Source: Hyperoplus lanceolatus | Lineage: Eukaryota > Chordata > Actinopteri > Uranoscopiformes > Ammodytidae | Length of the DNA: 64,000 bases | Reading direction: 5' to 3' | NCBI GenBank assembly: GCA_026929865.2 | Contig: CM049408.1 | Span: 19,102,501-19,166,500, forward strand | Part shown: one piece after another, positions 13,832 through 24,555 of the stretch | How positions within the stretch are numbered: position 1 is the stretch's first letter | How the letters are laid out: each line of letters begins with the position of its first letter | Notes under the pieces: model-generated | Told to the model about the DNA's origin: nothing | The model's database searches: none | Seen by the model: only the letters and a program-made list of their open reading frames with translations | Made by a program: the position numbers and the translations under genes

Positions 13832-15300
13832 TGGATTGTGTAATGATCAGACCGCCATTACATTTTTCATCTCACGCAACCCCTAGCAGGAGCCCACGCA
13901 CCCCCAGGGGTGCGCGCACCACACTTTGGGAATCCCTGATCTAAACCATGGAAATTGCAAGGTTAGGCTGCTCGATTGACAAAAATCATAATCATGATTA
14001 GTTTGATTGACATTGTGTAATCACAATTATTATAGACAATTTTCGTTGATTTAAAGCGACTCTTACCTTTGTTGCATTTTTACATTTTTTTTGGATTAGG
14101 TTAAAATGGTATTAATAAGGTAATTACACTCTAAAATATAAGACAGACCCACCAGGAGTAAAAACAAACAATGATTTCAATCTCATAATATTATGAAAAA
14201 TATATATAAAATTCAACCAATCAAATCATTCGGACCGAACGTCAGTCGGACAGAGAGCCTGTTTAGTTTCCGTTCTCTTCTCCCTCAGTCAGATGTGTGA
14301 GCGTTGCCGCAGTAAGTGATCATTCCACATGGAAACGTGTTTATCTGAGTTTAAATGTGAATCACCCGTGTGTGAGTATGTACATGCAGTCCCGATCGCT
14401 GTTATAATATAGTTTGCATGCGATTTGCGGGTCGCAACAGCTGATGTAACGTCTCCTCACGAGCGGAGTTTAAACCTTTGTTCTTTTCCCGCGATCTATA
14501 TGCGACTGTGCCTGTGAAAGAAGGAAAATAAAGAGCGGATAAAACCCTACTCCTCCTCTCCTAGTCTCATGCTTATAGTCTGACGCCTTTGGCCATAAGT
14601 GGTATTCTGACCGACAACTCTGAAGTGAAACCAGTGATACAAGCATGGAATGAGGGTGTGGGGGCATTGGAGGGAGGCGGGATGGTATGATAGTGCTGTA
14701 ATTCTCAATTGCAGGATCGGTAAGAGTCCCTTTAAGAACTGCAACATGCACTTATTTAACATTTGACACCATGACTTTTGACTTACTTTTTGAACATATC
14801 TAACTAATTGAACTGAAAACAAGGAAAATGCTAATAGCCTAAGTAAAACATATTTTTAATAATTAAATTAAATAAGTGTCAAAATCAAAATAAACCGTTG
14901 CATATGTTGTTGATAGGGCACGTCTTTCGCTAGCAGGAATGTGAGGGCATATTTTATTTATATCTCATGGAGCTGGCTGGTTAAAGCTGCAGTTGAGAGT
15001 TTTTTTACTGTAATATTTGGCAAAACTGCCATAATAGCCATTCAGCTATATGTAGGTGAAGTGGTCTGAAAATATTTTTTTATCACTTTGCTCCCCCTGC
15101 CTCAGTGTGCTGCCCCCCAAAATTGCCACCGCTCATGTTAATTTTGACCAATCAGAGCGAGGTCAGATTCTCCGTTCTTATTGGCTGTGGGACAATGGCA
15201 ACCACGTTGATGCGTCAGTTGCGTGAGCGTTCACGACCCTAGCAGTCTGACACTAGCCTACTGTTTGGTACTAGGCTACTACGGCGGACAGCGAGTAGCA

Positions 15301-15513
15301 ATGTCTTCACAAACGAACCCTCAATTTACCATTCCCAGGGTACCAACAACTAACACCGCTAAGACAGCAAAAAAACGAGGAAAGAATGTTGAAAAGTTAA
15401 CTGCTGAAAGGGAGACGGAGAGAGCTCGAAAAAAAGTACACCGGCCATGTCTTCTTGCCCTATCACATCAAGACCTCTCCGGCCGCGACCTCGTCCCCTT
15501 CCTCTGCCCCTAG
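15301..15513 (+). other. Short basic ORF carried by the TTAA element
   Basis: The frame opens further upstream at 15223, but the ATG at 15301 lies just after a CpG-rich, promoter-like segment and gives about 70 residues. The peptide is rich in K, R, T and E (TAKTAKKRGKNVEKL, RETERARKK). It resembles the basic, helical start of short ORFs often seen in teleost repeats, but I cannot name a domain. It ends shortly before a segment beginning CAGTGTTGCCAAC (15572), which itself looks like the end of another hAT-like repeat. Confidence 0.25.
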
Positions 15514-16226
15514 GCTGCCTGCCGCTAGCAGCAGGACGTCCGCTGGCCCTATATAGCCCTCGTCCTGTGCTCAGTGTTGCCAACTCAAAGCAATTTTGTC
15601 GCTATATTTAGTGACTTTTCAGCCCCCCTGGCGACTTTTTTTTCCAAAACAGCGACAAGCGACAAATCTAGCTTTTTTTTCTGGTGTTATTGGTGACTTT
15701 TTTCGCCAAAGCAAGTATCACCTCTTCTCAATGAGCAGCGGGAGCCCTGACACGCAGCCCGCTCCTCGCGCAGCAGCCCCGAGCAGCCCCTCCCAGCTGC
15801 CGTCAGAGCAGGAGCATAGATAGTAGGAGATACACACACACACACCTCTCCGCTCTGTTACAATTAGTTTGCTATCTTGCCTGGCTGTTACAGCTACTTT
15901 TGTTAGGCCTACCAGCACACTTACAATGATTTTAAGCTAACATACATGGTATGTCTGTGATTAAAATGTATGCTCAATACGTATGTACAGTATCTCACAA
16001 AAGTGAGTACACCCCTCACATTTCTTCACATTTTTCTTTATATCTTTCCATGGGACAACATTGAAGAAATGACACTTTGATACAATGTAAAGTAGTCAGT
16101 GTACAGCTTGTATAACAGTGTAAATTTACTGTCCCCTCAAAATAACTCGACACACAGCCATTAATGTCTAAACTGCTGGCAACAAAAGTGAGTACACCCC
16201 TTAGAAAAAATGTACAAATCGGGCCC

Positions 16227-16556
16227 AAAGTGTAAATATTTTGTGTGGCCACCATTATTTTCTATCACTGCCTTAACCCTCTTGGGCATGTAGTTCACTA
16301 GAGCTTCACAGGTTGCAACTGGAACCCTCTTCCACCCATTTATGACAGCATCACAGAGCTGGTGGGTATTAAAGACCTTGCGCTCCTCCAACTTCTGTTT
16401 GAGGATGCCCCAAAGATGCTCAATAGGGTTTAGGTCTGGAGACATGCTTGGCCAGGCCATAACCTTTACCCTCAGCTTTTTTAGCAAGCCACTGGTCGTC
16501 TTGGAGGTGTGTTTGGGGTCGTTATCATGTTGCAATACCACCCTGCGGCCCAGTTT
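16227..16556 (-). pseudogene. Tc1-like transposase C-terminal fragment, left arm of A1
   Basis: On the minus strand this arm encodes HDNDPKHTSK (second catalytic Asp), WPSMSPDLNPIEHLWG (catalytic Glu, 34 residues after the Asp) and the terminal ENNGGHTKY. The DD34E spacing is therefore intact here. The frame is open from about 16541 to the usual C-terminus near 16244 and then runs on into terminal sequence. It lacks the first Asp and all DNA-binding domains, so it is an inverted duplicate of a gene end. It is better preserved than the plus-strand copy in the right arm. Confidence 0.85.
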
Positions 16557-16589
16557 ACGAAGGTTGAGTGCACATGGTCAGCGTCGTAC

Positions 16590-17384
16590 ACAGAGGTTGG
16601 CTTTGGAAAATAGACGTATGAGTGCTGCCAGCATTGCTGAAGGGCTTGAAGGGGTGGGGGGTCAACCTGTCAGTGCTCAGACCATACGCCGCACTCTGCA
16701 TCATACTGGTCTGCATGGCTGTCATCCCAGAAGGAAGCCTATTCTAAAGATGATGCACAAGAAACCCCACAAAAGTTTGCTGAAGACAAACAGACTACGG
16801 ACATGGATTACTGCAACCATGTCCTGTGGTCTGATGAGACCAAAATACATTTATTTGGTTCAGATGGTGTTAAGAGTGTGGAGCGGCAACCAGGTGAGGA
16901 GTACAAAGACAAGTGTGTCTTGCCTAGAGTCAAGCATGGTGGTTGGAGTGTCATGGTCTGGGGCTGCATGAGTGCTGCCAGCACTGGGGATCTACAGTTC
17001 ATTGAATTCTAACATGTACTGTGACATACTGAAGCAGAGCATGATCCCCTCCCTTCATAAACTGGGCCGCAGGGCAGTACTGCAACATGATAACGACCCC
17101 AAACACACCTCCGAATGACCACTGGCTTGCTAAAGAAGCTGAGGGTAAAGGTTATGGACTGGCCAAGCATGTCTCCAGTCTTAAACCCTATTGAGCATCT
17201 TTTGGGCATCCTCAAACGGGAGATGGAGGAGCGCAAGGACTCTAATATCCACCAGCTCCTTGATGTCGTCATGAATGGGTAGAAGAGGGTTCCAGTTGCA
17301 ACCTGTGAAGCTCTAGTGAACTGCATGCCCAAGAGGGTTAAGGCAGTGATAGAAAATAATGATGGCAAAACAAAATATTGACAC
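16590..17384 (+). pseudogene. Tc1-like transposase, broken, middle plus right arm of A1
   Basis: The reading starts in the second helix-turn-helix region (MSAASIAEGLEG, SAQTIRRTLHHTGLHG), shifts frame between about 16760 and 16800, and resumes with VLWSDETKIHLFG (first catalytic Asp) and KHGGWSVMVWGCM. A further frame break follows the HDNDPKHTSE motif near 17112, and an in-frame TAG replaces a Trp codon near 17280. The first helix-turn-helix is missing altogether because the inverted arm replaces the 5' part. The gene is dead. The family's normal product is about 340 residues. Confidence 0.88.
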
Positions 17385-19520
17385 TTTGGGCCCAATTTGG
17401 AAATTTTTTCTTAGGGGTGTACTCACTTTTGTTGCCAACACTTTAGACATTAATGGCTGTGTGTCGAGTTATTTTGAGGGGACAGTAACTTTACACTGTT
17501 ATACAAGCTGTACACTGACTACTTTACATTGTATCAAAGTGTCATTTATTCAGTGTTGTCGCATGGAAAGATATAATGAAATATTTGAAGAAATGTTAGG
17601 GGTGTACTCACTTTTGTGAGATACTGTATGTAGTTATCATTACTAATGTTTAATCACCTCGGAATCGGACATGGTGTTTGTCTCCTATCAATGTAACTGA
17701 ATTCACATGAACGCGCATAGCTGTCGTTCGGAGGGAGGAGCTACAGCAGGTAGAGCGTTGGGAAAACAGCCGTTGGGATCCCAACAGCTGAAACTCTCAA
17801 CTGCAGCTTTAAGCAAGTTGCATTATAGGCTACAGTGTTCTTAATTAGTGTGAATGCTGGAGCTTCCATTAGTCCAAAACGACACGTCATGTATCAGCTC
17901 ATTTTGGATCATGGTTACACAATGAAAACTTTAACCCTTACAATAAACTTCAACAACTTTATAAACCTTTATAGACCTTTTTCAAATCTTCATACTCAGC
18001 TATCCAGTTTAGCATAAGCTGTTTCAGCATTCACACGCATTTTCAGCAGGAAATGCATTTTCTAGTTGATGACTGTTATGGTGGCAAGAGTCAAGGAGCT
18101 TTAAACTTCCAGTGTTTTTTATTCCTTTATTGCTTGGTCATAGACCACTTGGATTTGACTTAAAGTGAGTAAACTAATTGGTCGTGATGTTTTGAGGTGC
18201 AGCTGGGTAGCATATGCCTTTTTTTCTCTCTCTCACGGTCGCGTATGTCATCAGACTCGCTTGTCTGCGCGTAACATATCTTGCACATTATTTTAGTCTA
18301 TTAGTTTTACCTTTCTTCTCAACCAAAGGCTGACTTTCTGCCGTCTTCTAGAAGTTTTTCAAAGCTCCCGGCAACACGCACCGTCTCCATCCAACTCTGC
18401 ACTGTTAAACTGAAAGCTAAACCAGCAGGTGAGGGAGGGGCCGATCGCACGGAAGGTTTGCTGCATTTAAAAGCCTTCACGTCTTCACGTGCGGTACAAT
18501 GATAATGATAGTTTAACTAGGATTATGTTGTTTTAATGATAGAGGGAAGCAATGTTTGTTGTTAACATTTACTCGCAATGTGTTCTCTCTCCTGTCGATC
18601 ATTCACTGTGTCAGTTAGTTTCTGGTATTGTGCCGTAAAAATAAAAGCCCCCCGCGATATTTCTTTTCTTTTCTCTCCTTTAGCCTAACTATTTTTTTAC
18701 TCAGTAACGCAGGTGATATAAAATGTAGTGAAGTACAATACTTCAAAATAAACATACTCAAAGTAAAAGTAAAAGTATAGGTTTTAAAAATCACTTAATA
18801 AATTACAAGTACACGAAAAAACTACTCAATTACAGGAACGCGAGTAAATGTAATTTGCTACTTTACACCCCTGGTTATAATCCAGTTGGGTCTTCTCCTG
18901 TGTTCCGAGTTCCATGCTGTTCTCGCTGGTTCTGATTTTCCTATGCTTTGACCCCCAGACACAAGCTGGCTCTAAGGGTCCTGTGTTCTGACCCCCAGAC
19001 TGTGTTCTAATCAAACTGGTTCTATCTTTCGTTTGAATCTTATTAAAACCTTTTGAATTATAATATGTTGTATTTGATTTTGTTCAGAGTTACTTTCAAG
19101 TGTTTAGAAAATTTGCTTTGCTTAATTGACCAAACCCCATCATTCTTTTACTAGTCTGACATTAGTTCTGGGATGTGTGGCTAGCTTTCAGGATTCTAAC
19201 TGTTACAATATGTGTTGTTATGGTAGTTTCAGAGTGGAAAAAGTGAGTGGATCAGTTTACCCCCAGCTGGTTCACTTTACCCCCTTGATTTTTCTGGTCT
19301 GTCTCAGTTTACCCCACAGCTGGGGTAAAGTGAGCCACATGACAACTTTTTTTAAAACAATCATATTTTCACTGCCCTTTGTCTTGAAAAAAATCTGCTA
19401 ATGCCCATTTCTAGGAAACATCCTGAATTAATGGGAAATGTGCAAATTTGAGTGATAAATCATTTTAGCTCGCTTAGAGGGGAGCAAATGTAAAAAGTGG
19501 CTCAGATTACCCCGTTCTCC

Positions 19521-19894
19521 TAGCCTGGCTCCGCCCGCCCGCCTACTTCCGGCCAAATTTTATTTTCCCTTCAGTAGTCAGTCTGGGTGTACAGCCCATT
19601 TCCCAGTTTTGCTGGAGATTCGACAGCCGGTCCAATCAGCGAACAGAGCGAGTGGCTGAGAACGATGACGTCGAAGTCGCGCTCCAGTTTCAGTTGCCAG
19701 AAGCCGGCTCATGACACACGTGACGACCAAACGTTATGCGATTGGTTGACTAATCCAGAGTGGCACTGGGCAGATCCAATAGTTTTAAACTTTAACAGAC
19801 ACCCGCCTCCATGAGTGAACGTTTGCCAATTAAAGCACTGCCAGACCTTCTGTACAAATGAAATGAAGTACGATGGTCTGGTAGCACCAGGCTA
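19521..19894. mobile_element. 374-bp TIR element with 9-bp target duplication, inside the outer element's TIR
   Basis: The termini TAGCCTGG and CCAGGCTA are flanked by the direct repeat ccgttctcc at 19512-19520 and 19895-19903. A 9-bp duplication is typical of Mutator-like elements, but the TIR is too short to be sure. The interior is CpG-rich and non-coding. Removing it restores the right TIR of the outer element exactly, which supports both boundaries. Confidence 0.8.
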
Positions 19895-21969
19895 CCGTTC
19901 TCCCCTATGTATGGAAACTGTAACTGAACTTTCTTTCCCATTTTCAACATTTAATGTTTTGAACAACCGTTCAGGCTCTTTAAGTGTGTTTTATTTGAAC
20001 AGTGGAAGTTAGCAAGCAAACTAGCCTCCACTCAGAAAGTGGAAGAAAGTAGTAAGCTTAGCCTGTTATTGTTAGCACTGATTTAAACTTACAACAGTAC
20101 TTGACTTCTGTCATGTTATATCAACATAAGCTGAGTCCTAGGCAGATATTGCACTGATCAAATGTCAGTACTACCAAAAATTCATATCCCTTGAAACACA
20201 CTGGGCATTATCACAGCAAAAAAAAATTAAAAAAAGATTTTGAATGCAACTTGGTGCAAGTCATAATTACTTTGAGAAATACTAACCTTCATAAGTGATA
20301 GCCCACGTTGAGAAACCGTTTCAGATTCCTGGATCATACGGTCCTCTCATCATTCCGTTGAGGAACTCAAACCCTAAGTGCCAAACCATACTACTGTATT
20401 AGTTAATTCAATCTGATGCTCCAAAATACTCCAAAAACAGGTTCAGAAATCTGGCATAATGAAGGGACGTGGAAAAGTTTCAACTTATTTTCCAGCCACA
20501 CAGTGTAAACAATAAGCCCTCTGGCTAGGTGTTTAATTAAAAAGCTGGCCTGAGAGAGCATTTTTTTCCTACATGGTCTTGGAAGCTAACATGCTTGCAT
20601 GCTTACAAATTAGGGTACCATGTGGCTGCCATTGTTAATATTCAAATGTTTCTCTGTATACACCCTGGCAAAACTACCCACGGTGCACTGTTATGTGGTG
20701 CTTTGAATATCTAAATAATTCTGCTTACTGTGCTGCTCCATTTCAGCATACCAATTTGTTGAAAGTTTAATTTAATACATTTTGAATAAAGCAACTCAAA
20801 ATTGAAATTCTGTCAATTTATAAAAGAACCTGGCTTTTTCCAACTAAAAACAAACAAATCGCAGCAGAACAGCAGCTCAGCTCTGACACACTTGACCAGA
20901 TATAGAGCCACTGAAGTGGAAGAGATGAGTGCACAGAAAGAGCTGCAAAGCAACTTAGAATTACAGAATTCCTGTTGTCTCAACCTTTCTGGAGTTCACT
21001 TGAACTGACTCACAGAATAATTGGAAACATGCATGGCAGAGTTTGACGTACTTTGTGCTCTGACAAACTGTTTACTTCCCAAAGAAACTCTTTGATTCAG
21101 GAAGGTCCACTCCTCCGATTGAGTTAGCTTGTGACCGATACTGAACTAGTAGGGGGGTAACACGCTCTGAGGGATTATCAAGTATGATTCACCACAGCTC
21201 AACTCCCAACATGCGTACTATTTCTCCAAAAAATTTAACCTCTTTCATCTGTCTAATGTCTATAATGAGTTTTCATGTTGTGGAGGAAGCATACATGTTC
21301 AAGTTGAAGTTCTTGATATTTCAGTTTAAGTCTGAACGGAAAAAAATACACTTTGGTTATAAAACTGTTCAGGAAGTCCACATACAAACGCTTGAGTGGA
21401 ATGTCTGTTAAATATTTAAATTAAACATTATTTCACAATATAGTAGTTTGCTTCCATTTCTGATTGGTTGGTTTGAATTCATGGTGATTTGAAGCCAACA
21501 AAAAGAACCATGCGGAAACGACTGTATTTAATCGTGTGGTCTTATTGCACAGTCAAAGGAGACAATGTGATTGTTATAACTAAAGGGGAGTCAGTGTTAG
21601 ATTGAGCAATTTGCTACCTCCCCCTGGTATTATATTCCTGCCTGAAAACCCTGATGTTTTGTTCAGCCATGCATCCATTATCCTGATACCATTTCATCCA
21701 TCTACACACCCCCCTGACCTTCTCCTATTCTGCCTCTTGGCTTGGACTCTGATCTGTGGTGTGAAAAGCCCCCAAACCCTGGTGTTCGACAGGAAGAGAA
21801 GTCCCAGTGTGATGGGACTCAATGTCTTGCCAACGCACGCAGTGAAGTGGGCGCCTGTGTGGGACCCTCAGATGTGGAAAACAGAGACACAGACCCTCCA
21901 TTAACAACGGCCCTCTGTATTCAGACACATCCTCGGAGAGAGACTCTGCCAGTGATGGCCATCTGCCCA

Positions 21970-21972
<3 letters not shown>

Positions 21973-22012
<40 letters not shown>
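21973..22012. repeat. (CA)n microsatellite
   Basis: An uninterrupted CA run of about 20 units. Confidence 0.95.
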
Positions 22013-22014
<2 letters not shown>

Positions 22015-22916
22015 CCCTGATCCATGATGCCAGTTTGAATGATACATTGGACCATTGTGAGTCTTGCTACAGCTGACGCCCTGCATTTATGTCATTGTGC
22101 GGTGCTGGAAGGACAGATGTGCGCCCCTCACAATGTACCATCAGTCTAAATCAAGATGACCTAAACCTACAAACCACACAGAGACCTCATTTCCAATAAA
22201 TCTGACAGAAAAAACTCTAAAAAGAACTACATCTTGATTGAAATTCATTTGATTGAAAGCCTTGACTTAATCGGTTTCCTCAGCAACCTTAATGGAACGA
22301 TTTTTCCGTAATCAGTCTCCGCAAGAAGATTCGCAAACACAGCTTGGAAGCCGACAAACCACCATCCGACCAAAGGATCGAGGGAGAAGTGCCTCCATTT
22401 TACAGTCCTCATTACCTGCAGCACTTTGGTTCTATTCACCACTGAATGCTAATCATGAATTACTCCAATGAATAGCTGTAGTGCTATGATGTAGCGAGTC
22501 CTGATTTTTTATTCAAATGTCAAGTTGTTTATATGTTTCAGAGCCCTGAAATTATCTGCTTATATACCGACTGCTCTTTTGGCACTATCGCTGATCAGTC
22601 ATTATACGTTAGGTTGCTGTCTGGGGGTATTGGCAGGAATTATAAACCATATCTCGTTCTCCCTTTTATATTCATGTCTGTCACCCTCTTTCTAATGTGT
22701 GTGTGTGCGCATGACTTTTACGTTAACAATGTGTGTGTTTTTCAGCATACGTCGGGTCTGTGGTGTTTGCAAAAAAGCAGGACTGAGAAGATTGATAGGG
22801 GTTATCGTTTCAAAACATGTAATTCATCAGCACTTGACAAATCCATATCTGACACAAACACCATCACCAGCAGCGACACTTTCCTTGGACTTTTGTGTTT
22901 CACTCCTGATGAAATA

Positions 22917-23062
<146 letters not shown>

Positions 23063-24487
23063 CACAGAGGAGGGGGTGGTGGGGTCTCCATTTGAAAGCA
23101 AAAGGGGATTGACAGCGCAGGATTGCACAATATTTATCTACAAGAGGAGGAAAATAGGTTTTTCTCTGATGACATTTTCATCGATTGAAACATGTACCGC
23201 CCCTCCCCCCACGCATTTTCCGACTGAAAATGACTAATCTCTGGACTTGGGGTAGCCGACTTTGTTCTTGGGGGGTCAAGGTGCCATGTCCTCGCAACAT
23301 GTTGGACTCAAGATGAATTCTCTTGTTTTATCCCAACATGGGTTTTTCAATCTTGCTTCAAACTGATGTGAAAAGACAGGTGGGTGGGAGGAATAAGAAA
23401 TTAATCCTATCAAAGTTCCCCTTTTCACAAAACAAAACAAAAGATGAATTGACAGCAAAAGGAGAACAGTTTTTATGCATCATTAGGTAGTTAAATGTCA
23501 GAGAAAAAAAGAGCGATATCAAACGATTTTCTGACATTTCATAAATATTCAAAATCACCTTTTTCACACTTATTCTCTCCTGACCTTAACAGTGTGATTG
23601 AAGCATTTTTATAAGCATGTAATGTGTTCATTTTGTCATTGAAATCTATTCAATTGGGATTTTTATGTTGGTCTGTGGAATCCTCTGGGGTCCCTGCTAT
23701 GTTGTTCTCTCTCTCCCTAAGGTTTCTTTCAATTTATCCCAAATAACGGGGTACATTTTGGAGTTGTTCATTATGCACATTACGAGGCTAAGGTGAGAGG
23801 GTGTCTCAGGCAATGGTAAAGCCCCCTGTGGTAAATTGCTATTTGAGAAAATGGCTAACATGAATAAAAAAATGGTTTGATTTGAAAGCTGCTTGATAAA
23901 ACAAGGGTCACTACCAAAGAACTTAAACCTTTACTAGTACCAGACTGATATGGCAAATTTGGGACGTGTTGACAACATCCTGTTTTATTAAACCGCCCAG
24001 TGAACAGTGTGTATGGAGTCATTATCTTCAAAGAATATGGGACACATCATGGAGGAACGCTGTTGGCACCATGGGGTGGTCCCATAATGTTATGCTGTTA
24101 TGTGACCCTGCAGAGCAATCAATGGACCTAATGGCTGCAAGAACACAGCAGCCTGTGTCCATTTAGATCATCCATGTTTAGCAGATGGCAGAATACATTG
24201 TAGAGGGCCAATCGGTGCTCTGGCCCACATAAACACCAACTCCGAATTCCAAATTGTGATAAAAATGACACTCTGTAGACCAAATTACTTCTATTCTTCA
24301 TCCAAGGTTTGTGGTCCTTGCATCTTGGGTAATCGTTTACAAATAGTATCTGGCTATGAGGGTTGCCAGATTTTCTGAAACCAAAATAGCCCTCAAACCT
24401 GCCAGAGTTTTTTTGTCCATTACACACATGAGTTTTTTACATTTTTGAATATAAAATAGTGATGTGAAATTACACATGCGTGCATGT

Positions 24488-24488
<1 letters not shown>

Positions 24489-24552
<64 letters not shown>
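24489..24552. repeat. (CA)n microsatellite
   Basis: An uninterrupted CA run of about 32 units, preceded by TGCATGTG. Confidence 0.95.

Positions 24553-24555
<3 letters not shown>

Larger units (their letters stand above)
12459..13938. mobile_element. Second hAT-type element, nested in the first
   Basis: The termini CAGCGGTTCCCAAACTT (left) and CAGGGATTCCCAAAGT (reverse complement of the right end) form an imperfect TIR. The flanking 8-bp duplication atctaaac at 12451-12458 and 13939-13946 is perfect. The ends continue into (g)cgcacccc-type sequence on both sides (about 12485-12520 and 13893-13915), a familiar layout for short hAT elements. Its own sequence is about 630 bp once the 850-bp insertion is removed, and it has no coding capacity. 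Confidence 0.88.
15988..17626 (+). mobile_element. Tc1-like element A1, fold-back form with 575-bp inverted arms
   Basis: The termini CAGTATCTCACAAAAGTGAG and their inverse lie inside TA target duplications (15986-15987 and 17627-17628). An inner direct repeat of ACAAAAGTGAGTACACCCCT lies about 185 bp inside the outer one, giving an IR/DR layout. Unlike a normal Tc1, the inverted repeats run from 15988 to 16563 and from 17052 to 17626. Both arms encode the transposase C-terminus, reading inward-to-outward on opposite strands. Only 488 bp in the middle (16564-17051) is unique. The N-terminal helix-turn-helix coding region is absent, so the element cannot encode a full transposase. Confidence 0.93.
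14985..17808. mobile_element. TTAA-flanked TIR element (piggyBac- or Kolobok-like), nested in the large hAT
   Basis: The perfect 18-bp TIR AGCTGCAGTTGAGAGTTT starts at 14985 and ends, inverted, at 17808. It is flanked by TTAA at 14981-14984 and 17809-17812. TTAA target duplications are characteristic of piggyBac and Kolobok elements. Without the inserted Tc1 it is about 1.2 kb, CpG-rich, with CCAAT-like motifs (15178-15190). An ATG-started frame at 15301 encodes a short basic peptide, RETERARKK. No transposase is present, so it is non-autonomous. Confidence 0.85.
11990..18873. mobile_element. Large hAT-type DNA transposon, non-autonomous, with nested insertions
   Basis: The left terminus CAGAGGTGGAAAGAGTAC and the right terminus (reverse complement CAGGGGTGTAAAGTAGC) form a hAT-like TIR. 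A perfect 8-bp target duplication, gttataat, flanks it at 11982-11989 and 18874-18881. Subterminal regions at both ends are rich in AAGTAAAAGTA repeats (12055-12140 and 18755-18800). Eight-bp duplications and CAGNGGTG termini are hallmarks of hAT elements. After subtracting the nested insertions about 2.6 kb remains, with no hAT transposase, so it is a non-autonomous carrier of mostly unknown sequence, CpG-richer at about 14220-14560 and 18290-18480. Confidence 0.88.
11322..19908. mobile_element. Outer non-autonomous DNA transposon with GGGG(T/A)AAAGTGAG motifs (nest 1 host)
   Basis: The left terminus (cataggggagaaaggggg, from about 11322) reappears inverted at the right end once the 374-bp element inserted there is removed: the right end then reads, in reverse complement, cataggggagaacgggg. 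Both ends continue into AATCTGAG. The subterminal regions carry repeats of GGGGNAAAGTGAG: a 14-bp perfect hairpin at 11719-11753 on the left and an imperfect 13-bp hairpin at 19303-19334 on the right, plus single copies near 11697 and 19270. Such motif clusters are typical transposase-binding arrays. TA flanks both ends (11323-11324 and 19906-19907), so a TA target duplication is possible. Only about 1.3 kb belongs to this element, and no transposase was seen. Superfamily not assigned. Confidence 0.65.

Noticed and set aside
16342..16971. 209-residue plus-strand open frame
   Set aside because: It starts antisense in the left arm, crosses the fold-back junction, follows the transposase frame briefly and then leaves it at a frameshift; not a real gene.
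21742..22020. Possible host exon upstream of a (CA)n tract
   Set aside because: Frames are open on both strands, no splice sites fit convincingly and no domain is recognised.
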